Origin: JAAYLC01 sp035654795
GTDB taxonomy: Bacteria > Bacteroidota > Bacteroidia > Flavobacteriales > Flavobacteriaceae
Reading direction: 5' to 3'
Assembly (NCBI GenBank): GCA_035654795.1
Contig: DASRWC010000019.1
Coordinates: 20,915 to 84,914, forward strand
DNA length: 64,000 nt
The number at the start of each line of letters is the position of its first letter. Position 1 is the first letter of the stretch. The notes under the pieces are model-generated. The model was given only the letters and a program-made list of their open reading frames with translations, had not been told where the DNA came from and did no database searches. This document shows positions 43,721-51,320 of the stretch, one piece after another. Position numbers and translations under genes: made by a program.

Positions 43721-44766
43721 CTAAAAGTAATCTTTATCGCTTATTCTTATGTCACCAAACACTCGACGGGCTGTAACCGCTGCCCCTGCACCGGCACCTT
43801 GAATTACAATTGGATTATTCCCATAGCTTTCAGTATAGATTTCAAAAATAGAATCACTTCCCTTTAATGCGCCAAGCATCGAATTTTTCTCAACTGTTGC
43901 CAGTCGCACTTCAAGCACTGCTCCCTTCTCATCAGTTAAATTTCCATGAAGATCTGCCACATACCTTAGTACCTCATTGTCTTTAAGGTTTTTCTTTCTT
44001 ATTTCGAACGGAATATCTAATTCGGGGAGACATTTTAAGAATTCAAATTGAGAAATCTTGCGCAAATCTCGCGGAATCAAGTTGTGGACAACAACATCTT
44101 CCAGCTCATTGTGCAAATCTAGTTCCCTTGCCAGAATTAATAATTTTCTCGCTACATCAGCTCCACATAGATCTTCTCGAGGATCGGGTTCTGTACATCC
44201 TTGATCAATGGCAGACCTGACTACAGAGCTAAAACTCCTGCCTTCTTCTGAGAATTATTAAAAATGTAGCTTAAAGAACCTGAAAACACTCCTCGAATTC
44301 GCGTGATATTCTCACCCGACAAGTGCAACAATTTTATAGTGTCAATCAACGGAAGACCCGCCCTACGTTGGTTTCATATAAATAATGACGCTTCTTTTCT
44401 TTCAAAAGACTACGAAGATCTTTATAAAAGGATAAATCCAATCTGTTTGCAACCTTATTTGAGGAAACCTAATGGAAGTCATTTCTTACAAAATCTTGAT
44501 AATGCTTCACAAAAGATGGATCTGCGGTGTTATCGACTACAATTAAATTTTGCAAATCGTTTGCTTTGGCAAACCCAATAACATCTTCAACTCCATACGA
44601 AACTCCTGATTTATTTTTTTCACTTCGCCAATCTATGCCTATTCCTTCGTTGCATAATAAAACAGATTTTGTGTTGGCCACGGCAAAAATGTTCAGGTCC
44701 ATATTCCTTCGCTGACCTATTTCTTCTCTCCGACTGATTATTTGATCAATCAATTTACCTCCATAA
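43721..44766 (-). pseudogene. homoserine dehydrogenase remnant
   Basis: Three overlapping pieces of one gene are readable on the minus strand. The first (GGKLIDQIISRREEIGQ to VKHYQDFVRNDFH) matches the HSD domain after its nucleotide-binding start, which has been lost. It stops at an in-frame TAG (44469-44471), where the family continues with SSNKVAN. After the TAG the sequence goes on in the same frame (SSNKVANRLDLSFYKDL) until a one-base deletion near 44360, then a second near 44252. The C-terminal piece (RSAIDQGCTEPDPREDL to IRISDKDYF) is intact. At least four lesions make this a clear pseudogene. Homoserine dehydrogenase makes homoserine, the precursor of methionine and threonine. Confidence 0.9.
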
Positions 44767-45535
44767 AAGCAGCTTCTTTTAAAGCTTCAGAATAAACAAG
44801 ACCATGATATCCCGGTGAAGGTTGGGTAAATTCAGGAAATTTCCCATTTGTCCAATCAAAATTTCCGGCATCTACAATCACGCCACCCAGGGAAGTGCCA
44901 TTACCACTGATGTATTTGGTGAGCGAATGAATGACAATATTAGCTCCGTGTTCTATGGGCCGAAGCAAAGCTGGAGAAGGAACGGTGTTGTCAACTATAA
45001 GTGGAACCTTTTTCTGTTGCGCGATTTTGGAAATTCCGGCAATATCAAGAACATCCAAACGAGGATTTCCAACCGATTCTATGAAAATGGCACGTGTGTT
45101 ATTTTGGACGGCATCTTCAAAATTTTCCAAATTCTCCGGATCAACAAATGTGGTGCTTATCCCCAATCTGGGCAAGGTGACACTTAAAAGATTGTAGGTA
45201 CCTCCATACAGGCTTTTGGAAGCCACAACATGATCTCCGGCCTTTAGAAGCGTTAATAAAGTAGTAGTGGTAGCCGCTGTTCCGGAAGACGTTACAACCG
45301 CTCCAATCCCGCCTTCTAATGTGGCTAAACGTTGTTCCAGAATATCATTTGTGGGATTATTTAAACGTGTATATATGTATCCTGTTTGGGACAAATTGAA
45401 AATACCTGCAGCCTGATCGCAATCATCAAATACATAACTTGTGGTTTGGTAAATAGGAATTGCTCGCGCACCTTGTGTGGAACGAACGTTGTGTCCTGCA
45501 TGAACAGACTTGGTAGCAAATTTTTGAATACTCAT
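44750..45535 (-). pseudogene. metY: truncated O-acetylhomoserine sulfhydrylase
   Basis: The 261-residue frame matches the first 60 percent of the PLP-dependent Cys/Met family enzyme that makes homocysteine from O-acetylhomoserine and sulfide (usual length about 430). It has SVHAGHNVRSTQGARAIPIYQTTSY, TSSGTAATTTTLLTLL, and the PLP lysine in IHSLTKYISGNGTSLGG. It breaks off at LKEAAFM, where the family continues into the C-terminal domain, and ends at MEVN-stop. The next bases belong to homoserine dehydrogenase, so a deletion joined the two. The active site is split and the enzyme should be dead. It still follows an intact SAM-I riboswitch. Confidence 0.9.
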
Positions 45536-45674
45536 TTTTCCAATTTTTTGAATTTAACATATAGAATAAACAAAACTCAAAACAGCGCCGGCCGGACGCG
45601 AAAATTCAGAAAAATGTTATTAAGAAAAGCAGGGAACAACCTCAGAAAAAAGAAGAAATGCAAAGTGTTCGCAT

Positions 45675-45793
45675 GTTATCTCTCCCCAAAATAAATTGGC
45701 GTAGAATTTAGCACCTTCTTAGAGGACCTGCCGGGAACTCTAAGGGTTGCTAAGGCTTCACAGGGTCTATTCCCTCCACCTTTCTTGATAACT
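45675..45793 (-). promoter_or_regulatory. SAM-I (S-box) riboswitch
   Basis: Read on the minus strand, GTTATC (P1) is followed by AAGAAAGGTGGAGGGA. Then come GACCC and the conserved GCAACC, a P3 hairpin with CTTAGAG pairing to CTCTAAG, and AAGGTGCTAAATTC. The P1 3' strand GATAAC (45675-45680) closes it perfectly. All SAM-I core elements are present. It controls what used to be the methionine operon. Confidence 0.92.
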
Positions 45794-45824
45794 ATTTTCA
45801 ATAAATCATTGAACTTTGTGGGGG

Positions 45825-45857
45825 CAAAGGTATGCACCATTTTTTTTGATAACCAAA
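45825..45857 (-). promoter_or_regulatory. promoter of the SAM-I-controlled operon
   Basis: Minus strand: -33 TTTG (45854-45857), 21-bp spacer, -7 TACCTTTG (45825-45832), about 32 nt before the riboswitch. Confidence 0.65.
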
Positions 45858-45879
45858 CTTTTAACGAATATTATTTTTA

Positions 45880-45913
45880 TTTGACCCGCTTTCAACCAAT
45901 TTTTCTACATTTG
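45880..45913 (+). promoter_or_regulatory. promoter of metK
   Basis: -33 TTTG (45880-45883), 22-bp spacer, -7 TACATTTG (45906-45913). The start site would lie just before the aptamer. Confidence 0.65.
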
Positions 45914-45926
45914 TAACTCAATATTA

Positions 45927-46025
45927 AAGAGGACAGATTTGACTGATTGCAACCTCTTCAGAACGGAATTTTTCCATTCTGGATTCCCTTGAAAACGGGA
46001 AGTAAAAAATGCTAAAGGCAGTGAT
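45927..46025 (+). promoter_or_regulatory. SAM-II-type (long-loop) riboswitch of metK
   Basis: P1 is AAGAGG (45927-45932) with CCTCTT (45953-45958). The core is GATTTGACTGATTGCAACC, and GCTAAA lies at 46011-46016. The pseudoknot is ACTG (45942-45945) with CAGT (46019-46022). This is the SAM-II layout (GATTTG, TTGCA, GCTAAA). Two extra hairpins lie in the long loop: CAGAA/TTCTG with GGAA/TTCC, and TTCCC/GGGAA. That fits the long-loop variant (SAM-II long loops, also called SAM-V). Confidence 0.82.
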
Positions 46026-46040
46026 TCTTCCTTCGGCTAT

Positions 46041-46056
46041 TGTCAAATCTTCTGAC
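46041..46056 (+). promoter_or_regulatory. candidate switching segment in the metK leader
   Basis: GTCAAATCT (46042-46050) is the exact reverse complement of AGATTTGAC (45935-45943) in the aptamer core. It can also form a local hairpin TGTCA-aatctt-c-TGACA. It ends 25 nt before the ATG. Confidence 0.5.
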
Positions 46057-46081
46057 ATCATTAATTAAAAACTTCATTCTT

Positions 46082-47335
46082 ATGTCTTATTTATTTACTT
46101 CAGAAAGTGTTTCTGAGGGACACCCGGACAAAGTTGCCGATCAAATCAGCGATGCGTTATTAGACAATTTTTTAGCCTTTGACCCGAGTTCAAAAGTTGC
46201 ATGCGAAACCCTAGTTACATCAGGACAAGTTGTACTTGCCGGAGAGGTAAAAAGCCAAACTTATCTCGACGTTCAAACAATAGCGCGCGATGTAATTAAT
46301 AAAATCGGATACACAAAAGGAGAATACAAATTCAGTGGTGATTCTTGTGGAGTTATCTCATTGATTCATGAACAGTCTCCGGATATTAATCAGGGTGTGG
46401 AACGGGAAACCAAGGAGGAACAAGGCGCCGGAGATCAGGGAATGATGTTTGGCTATGCTACTAAAGAAACAGAAAATTATATGCCGCTTGCCTTAGATAT
46501 CGCACATAAAATAATGATTGAGTTGGCGACACTAAGAAGAGAAAATAATGAAATCAAATATTTACGTCCCGATTCGAAAAGTCAAGTAACCATTGAATAT
46601 AACAATGATAATATCCCCCAACGGATTGATGCCATCGTAGTATCTACACAACACGACGAATTTGGTTCTGAGGAGGAGATGTTAAAGAGAATAGCAAAAG
46701 ACATCAAAGAAATCCTTATTCCGCGCGTTCGCAAACAACTTCCGGAATATGTTCAGAAGTTATTCAACGATCAAATCAAGTACCATATAAACCCAACAGG
46801 GAAATTTGTAATTGGTGGACCCCACGGTGACACCGGACTAACAGGGCGAAAAATTATAGTAGATACATATGGAGGAAAGGGAGCCCACGGCGGAGGTGCA
46901 TTCAGCGGCAAAGACCCGAGTAAAGTGGACAGAAGCGCCGCCTATGCCGCACGCCACATTGCGAAAAATCTGGTTGCTGCAGGTGTTGCAGATGAGGTGT
47001 TGATTCAAGTTTCTTATGCCATTGGTATGGCTGAACCTACTTCCATTTTGGTCAATACCTATAATACTGCTCATGTAGATATGACCGATGGCGAAATAGC
47101 AAAAAAAGTGGAAAAAATCTTTGATATGCGTCCCGCATATATCGAAGAGCGTCTGAAACTTCGTAATCCAATCTACTCAGAAACTGCTGCCTATGGGCAT
47201 ATGGGAAGAAAACCGGAGATGGTGAAAAAAGTTTTCGAAAGCCCTTATAATGGACGTATCGAAACTGAGGTAGAATTATTTACTTGGGAAAAATTGGATT
47301 ATGTAGATCAGGTGAAAGCTGCCTTTAATCTGTAA
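46082..47335 (+). CDS. metK: S-adenosylmethionine synthetase
   Basis: It makes SAM from methionine and ATP. The 417 residues have all motifs: SESVSEGHPDKVADQISDA at the start, GAGDQGMMFGYA, GGPHGDTGLTGRKIIVDTYGGKGAHGGGAFSGKD split over two catalytic loops, and VDRSAAYAARHIAK. The 5' end from 46040 lacks family similarity, so I use the ATG at 46082. It lies 56 nt after the SAM-binding aptamer. It turns around SAM for methylation, while the neighbouring methionine-synthesis genes are broken. Confidence 0.98.
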   Translation: MSYLFTSESVSEGHPDKVADQISDALLDNFLAFDPSSKVACETLVTSGQVVLAGEVKSQTYLDVQTIARDVINKIGYTKGEYKFSGDSCGVISLIHEQSPDINQGVERETKEEQGAGDQGMMFGYATKETENYMPLALDIAHKIMIELATLRRENNEIKYLRPDSKSQVTIEYNNDNIPQRIDAIVVSTQHDEFGSEEEMLKRIAKDIKEILIPRVRKQLPEYVQKLFNDQIKYHINPTGKFVIGGPHGDTGLTGRKIIVDTYGGKGAHGGGAFSGKDPSKVDRSAAYAARHIAKNLVAAGVADEVLIQVSYAIGMAEPTSILVNTYNTAHVDMTDGEIAKKVEKIFDMRPAYIEERLKLRNPIYSETAAYGHMGRKPEMVKKVFESPYNGRIETEVELFTWEKLDYVDQVKAAFNL

Positions 47336-47352
47336 TCCTTTGCCTTTAAAGA

Positions 47353-47388
47353 AGAAAAAAGCATGGACTCAAATCCATGCTTTTTTAT
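47353..47388. terminator. bidirectional terminator between metK and the M28 peptidase
   Basis: AAAAAAGCATGGA pairs with TCCATGCTTTTTT (13 bp), ideal for both converging genes. Confidence 0.85.
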
Positions 47389-47404
47389 GATTATTGAATT
47401 TGAA

Positions 47405-48952
47405 CTAAAAACCTCCTTTTCTTTCGGGTTCTCTTACCGAAGGCCATTGTTGTTGTTCTCCTGTTCGCGGATTAATCGGAAGAATGATTCTCTCATTGGA
47501 CGCTCTTTCAGGATCTTCTGAAGCCATATAGGCAAGAATAGCAGTTAAAATTACATTGTTTTTCACATCGTCAAAGACAATTTTATCATACGTGTCTCGG
47601 TTGGTGTGCCATGTGTAATTCCAGTAACTCCAGTTTAAAGAACTCAAACCAAATCCCGGCGCTCCCGCTGCCACGAAAGAGGCATGATCCGTCCCTCCGC
47701 CCGAAGGCCACCCGGGAAATTTGGTCTCGATGTGTCGCGTAATCGTGTCAGGCACCGCCTGAAGCCATCTTGACAAATAGTGATAGGAGTGAATAAATCC
47801 GGAACCGTTAATATTCACTACCCTTCCGGTTCCGTTATCTTGATTAAATAAAGCTTGAAGATTGGCTACAATTTGGGGATTGTCTTTTACAAAAGCAGAC
47901 GATCCATTTAGTCCCTGCTCCTCACTTCCCCAATGACCTACTAAAATTGTTCTCTTAGGATTGGGGTAAAACTTCTTTAAAATTCGCATAGCCTCCATCA
48001 TCACAAGAGTTCCCGTGCCATTATCAGTGGCTCCCGTTCCACCGTCCCACGAATCGAAATGAGCAGAAAGAATAACATATTCATCCGGTTTTTCAACTCC
48101 TTTGAGTTCGGCAATGGTATTGAATGTGGGCATGATTCCTAGATCTTTAGACTCTGCCCGGATTCTCAATTTCGGAGCATGTCCATGTTCAATCATGCGG
48201 TATAGCATGGTATAATCTTCTAAGGCAATATCTACTGTAGGAATTTTTTTGGTTCGTGCACCAAATATTTTGCTGACACCAAAGCCACGCGACCAGTAAT
48301 TGTCAATTATCCCCGCTGCTCCCGCCTTTTCCAAAGCCTCTGAGATTGTCCGTGAACTGTATCCTGTTCGTTTTATATTGTCATTCCAAGCTTTTGTCGC
48401 AGCTTCCCGCTCTTTCTTCATTTTTTCAAAAGATTCAGGAGTAGCAAACTCTTGCCAGTTATAATCCGGTCTTCCGGTAGGTTGCTTCATGGCTACTAAA
48501 ACAAATTTCCCTTTAACGGATGGCAACCAACGTTGAAAATCAAGAGAGTCTTTTACCTCCGGCAGGATAACGCAATCTGCTACTATCGGTTTTTTACCGG
48601 TACTAGGACTCCAAGCCAGTTGTGTTCCTTCCAGCGTTTGAATACGTGGAGAAATCATGTCAATATGTGTAATTCCTCTTTCCCATCCCTTCCATTCTCC
48701 CCACTGCTCATTCTTTGCCATGATTCCCCAACTTTTGTATTTTTCTACAGCCCAGTCATGAGCCTTCTGCATTTGAGGAGTTCCCACTAATCTGGGACCA
48801 ATATCATCTAATAATTCATGAGCCAAAATCTCAAGCTGCGAATGATCATAAGCTTCTTTGACAATCTGTTCCACTATCGGGGTGTAAGACTGACCGAAAA
48901 TAGAACAAGTAGCAAATCCGGCTACAATGGCCACTGAAAAGATTTTCTTCAT
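47405..48952 (-). CDS. M28 family metallopeptidase with signal peptide
   Basis: A 515-residue exported zinc aminopeptidase. Signal peptide (1-20, ending IFGQ), an N-terminal helical part, a PA-type insert (SRTISEALEKAGAAGIID), then the M28 core. Zinc ligands and catalytic residues are visible: SAHFDSWDGGTGATDNGTGT, WGSEEQGLNGS, NQDNGTG, GGTDHASF, and HTNRDTYDK. It releases N-terminal amino acids from peptides in the periplasm or outside the cell. The C-terminal end (REPERKGGF) has no sorting domain. Confidence 0.95.
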   Translation of the reverse strand: MKKIFSVAIVAGFATCSIFGQSYTPIVEQIVKEAYDHSQLEILAHELLDDIGPRLVGTPQMQKAHDWAVEKYKSWGIMAKNEQWGEWKGWERGITHIDMISPRIQTLEGTQLAWSPSTGKKPIVADCVILPEVKDSLDFQRWLPSVKGKFVLVAMKQPTGRPDYNWQEFATPESFEKMKKEREAATKAWNDNIKRTGYSSRTISEALEKAGAAGIIDNYWSRGFGVSKIFGARTKKIPTVDIALEDYTMLYRMIEHGHAPKLRIRAESKDLGIMPTFNTIAELKGVEKPDEYVILSAHFDSWDGGTGATDNGTGTLVMMEAMRILKKFYPNPKRTILVGHWGSEEQGLNGSSAFVKDNPQIVANLQALFNQDNGTGRVVNINGSGFIHSYHYLSRWLQAVPDTITRHIETKFPGWPSGGGTDHASFVAAGAPGFGLSSLNWSYWNYTWHTNRDTYDKIVFDDVKNNVILTAILAYMASEDPERASNERIILPINPRTGEQQQWPSVREPERKGGF

Positions 48953-49027
48953 AGGGATAAATTGGATTAAAGTTTTTGTTAAGAAAGTAAATGTACAACT
49001 TATTTAAAAATTGACATTTCAATTCGC

Positions 49028-49043
49028 CTTGTTTACTTTTCCG
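49028..49043 (+). repeat. first copy of a duplicated promoter-like element
   Basis: CTTGTTTACTTTTCCG, with TTTACTTTT as an imperfect -7 box, precedes the first lipoprotein gene. A near-identical copy at 49602-49616 precedes the second. Confidence 0.5.
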
Positions 49044-49081
49044 GGAATGGCGCATTAATGATGAACTATAATTAAATTAAA

Positions 49082-49582
49082 ATGAAAAAAAAATTGATTA
49101 TCGGTCTTCTACTCATGACCACAATTCTTAGCTGCAGTAAAGAAAACTCCGACACGGAAGATGGTCCCATCCAATTCGTTTTGGGAAATCTCTCTGCTAA
49201 GATTGACGACCACCTGTTTACTTCCAATGATGGTTTCGGGGGTGAAGCCTATAAAGATCATGGAAGAAATTTAGTGATCACAGCACACTCTGCCGATTTA
49301 CAAAAAGGTTTTTCTTTTGGCATACCCAATTTCATTGGAATCGGAGAGTATGTATTAGACGATATGCTGGATGAAGAAACAGGACTCGGAGCTTATTATG
49401 AAGGCGATTTAAATTGGGTTACTTCTGCAGGTTTGCCTGTCGGAAGTATGAAAGTGACAGAATATAAAGAAAATGAATATATGAAGGGTACCTTCTACTT
49501 TACCGGTAAAAATATAGAAGGAAATGTCAAAAACATTACCGAAGGAGTCTTTGATATTCCCATAGCAACAATTAGAGAATAA
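49082..49582 (+). CDS. DUF6252-like lipoprotein, copy 1
   Basis: A 166-residue lipoprotein (MKKKLIIGLLLMTTILSC, C18). The body has LSAKIDDHLFTSNDGF, ITAHSADLQKGFSFGIPNFIGIGEYVLDD, GAYYEGDLNW and MKGTFYFTGKN. The second copy 75 bp downstream has the same order. It looks like a small surface or periplasmic beta-sandwich. The family is widespread in Flavobacteria with no known role. Confidence 0.82.
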   Translation: MKKKLIIGLLLMTTILSCSKENSDTEDGPIQFVLGNLSAKIDDHLFTSNDGFGGEAYKDHGRNLVITAHSADLQKGFSFGIPNFIGIGEYVLDDMLDEETGLGAYYEGDLNWVTSAGLPVGSMKVTEYKENEYMKGTFYFTGKNIEGNVKNITEGVFDIPIATIRE

Positions 49583-49601
49583 TCAAACCTTCTAAACGGC
49601 A

Positions 49602-49616
49602 CTTGTTTACTTTCCG
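49602..49616 (+). repeat. second copy of the duplicated promoter-like element
   Basis: CTTGTTTACTTTCCG, one base shorter than copy 1. Confidence 0.5.
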
Positions 49617-49656
49617 CCGAATTTTACACTAAATGAAGACTCAAAACTTCCATTTT

Positions 49657-50166
49657 ATGAAAAATACACTTACCTTTTGTATCCTTAGTCTGTTTATCAT
49701 CCTGACAGGATGTAGCAAGGACAGTAACAATGATCCTGACAATAATCCGGGAGGAGGAAATCCTAACCCTACTTCTGAAATTTTCACGGCTAAAGTGGAC
49801 GGCAATACCTTTCTTGCAGATGATGCTGCCGCTATAGAAGTAATAAGCGAGGGAGTCAAATCAGTATCCATAGTAGCAGGAGAAGGTGAAAATCGCGGTA
49901 TCTCAATAGGCATTCCATCTTTCGAAGGTGTGGGAGAATATCCTCTCAATGATCCAACCAATCCCACCACAGGATCAGGAGCCTATTTTGAAGGAGACTT
50001 AATATGGACCCTTGGAGAAGGTAGTTCCGGAAAAGTGACTATCACAAGTTATAAACCGAATGAAAGTATAGCAGGAACTTTCTACTTCACGGGTAAAAAT
50101 CTTAGCAACAGCTCCATGAAAACGGTAACTGACGGCCAGTTTAACATACTACTGATTCGACTCTAG
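49657..50166 (+). CDS. DUF6252-like lipoprotein, copy 2
   Basis: A 169-residue lipoprotein (MKNTLTFCILSLFIILTGC, C19). The first 25 mature residues are rich in Asn, Pro, Gly and Asp (PDNNPGGGNPNPTS), a flexible linker that copy 1 lacks. The domain then repeats copy 1: FTAKVDGNTFLADD, ISIGIPSFEGVGEYPLND, GAYFEGDLIW, IAGTFYFTGKN. The start at 49657 is preferred to 49633 because it begins the lipoprotein signal directly. A tandem duplication, including the upstream element, is the likely origin. Confidence 0.82.
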   Translation: MKNTLTFCILSLFIILTGCSKDSNNDPDNNPGGGNPNPTSEIFTAKVDGNTFLADDAAAIEVISEGVKSVSIVAGEGENRGISIGIPSFEGVGEYPLNDPTNPTTGSGAYFEGDLIWTLGEGSSGKVTITSYKPNESIAGTFYFTGKNLSNSSMKTVTDGQFNILLIRL

Positions 50167-50286
50167 TCTTTGTATTCATCCTGTGAAGCAGTGGCTTCAA
50201 GCTACTACTTTATACGTATTTTGAATTATCACTTATAGGATGTTGAAACTCTTGTTGTACATTCGTCACAACCAATGTTTCAATTA

Positions 50287-50327
50287 TGAAACCATCGAAC
50301 TTGTGGGGGGTTCGGTGGTTTTTTTAA
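50287..50327 (+). terminator. terminator of the lipoprotein pair
   Basis: AACCATCGAAC pairs with GTTCGGTGGTT (G-T pairs tolerated) around a G-rich loop, followed by seven T residues. Confidence 0.7.
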
Positions 50328-51319
50328 TTTCCCCACATTCGTTGCCATAAATCAGAAAGAAGTTTCTTAGCATCGGCCCTATCCTTTGGTTCTTCTATTA
50401 TTTTTAGTTCGCCCCCCGAATCTTCCAATAAATAACTGAAAGCATATTTATCTGTATCAGGATTTACAGACATCAAACCAAAACGCAAATCATTCAAAAA
50501 TAAGCCTCCGTTTTTTTCTGTTATGGTATACCACCCCTCCACTACTTCTATTAGCCGCGCAACTTTGTCATGATTTCTCAATTCTCCAAGAGCTTCATGA
50601 TTCTTCGGATGACTATGAAAAACGATAGGTCGGGTATCAAAAAAAGAATAATTACCAATTAAAAACGCCTCATCAGTCTCTACATTAGCCGTCCACATAA
50701 TGGTATTAAAAGGACTCGGCTTCGTTTGGAGTGATGAATATGAAATATCTTGATGGACTAAAGCATCTCGAAATTTATAATCAGCTATTCCCTTTAAAAA
50801 AATAGTTAATAGCATGTAGGCACTGCTCACAATTAGCCCTGTATTATTATACTTCCGCCTTAAATTACTTCCTTTCTTTTGAGCCATGGCGAGAAAAAGG
50901 AAAACGGCAAATGGAATGGTATATAAAGGATCAATAACAAAAATGTTTTTGTAAGCAAGTTTTATATCCAAAGGCCATAATAGACGGGTACCCCAGGTGG
51001 TATGCGCATCCAATAACGGATGTGTAACAAAGCAAAGAAACCAAAACCACCACCATTGTTTCAAGTTTGCTCTTTTATCCCAAAGAGAAAATAACCACGC
51101 AAAAAGAAGCCCGAAACTAATCGAAAATAATATGGAATGGGTAAACCCGCGGTGAATTTCCAAAGCCGAGACGGTATCTGTAAAAAATCCGGCTGCTACA
51201 TCAAAATCAGGTATTGTCCCACCTAGAGCGCCAAGAAACATGGCTTTGTTTCCTATTTTTTTTCCCAAAACAGCTTCGCCAACTGCTGCTCCTAAAACAA
51301 TCTGAGTGACCGAATCCAT
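50324..51319 (-). CDS. YdjM/DUF457-like membrane metal-dependent hydrolase
   Basis: A 331-residue protein with a metal-dependent hydrolase-type membrane domain: VTQIVLGAAVGEAVLGKKIGNKAM, GGTIPDFDVAAGFF, EIHRGFTHSILFS (His-rich metal site), and a second HPLLDAHTTWGTRLL. Four or five membrane segments are present. A soluble C-terminal domain follows (residues 190-331). This fits the YdjM family of E. coli, an inner-membrane protein of the SOS regulon. It lies one base after the MutS-like gene and is likely cotranscribed. Confidence 0.88.
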   Translation of the reverse strand: MDSVTQIVLGAAVGEAVLGKKIGNKAMFLGALGGTIPDFDVAAGFFTDTVSALEIHRGFTHSILFSISFGLLFAWLFSLWDKRANLKQWWWFWFLCFVTHPLLDAHTTWGTRLLWPLDIKLAYKNIFVIDPLYTIPFAVFLFLAMAQKKGSNLRRKYNNTGLIVSSAYMLLTIFLKGIADYKFRDALVHQDISYSSLQTKPSPFNTIMWTANVETDEAFLIGNYSFFDTRPIVFHSHPKNHEALGELRNHDKVARLIEVVEGWYTITEKNGGLFLNDLRFGLMSVNPDTDKYAFSYLLEDSGGELKIIEEPKDRADAKKLLSDLWQRMWGN

Positions 51320-51320
51320 A

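Noticed and set aside
44303..44581. A 92-codon plus-strand frame across the homoserine dehydrogenase remnant
   Set aside because: It is antisense to the remnant, whose minus-strand protein similarity explains the sequence. It has no recognisable motif.
45536..45674. Clear terminator or Shine-Dalgarno-sequestering platform for the SAM-I riboswitch
   Set aside because: Only a weak six-base alternative pairing (AGGGAA with TTCCCT) was found, not enough to assign a mechanism.
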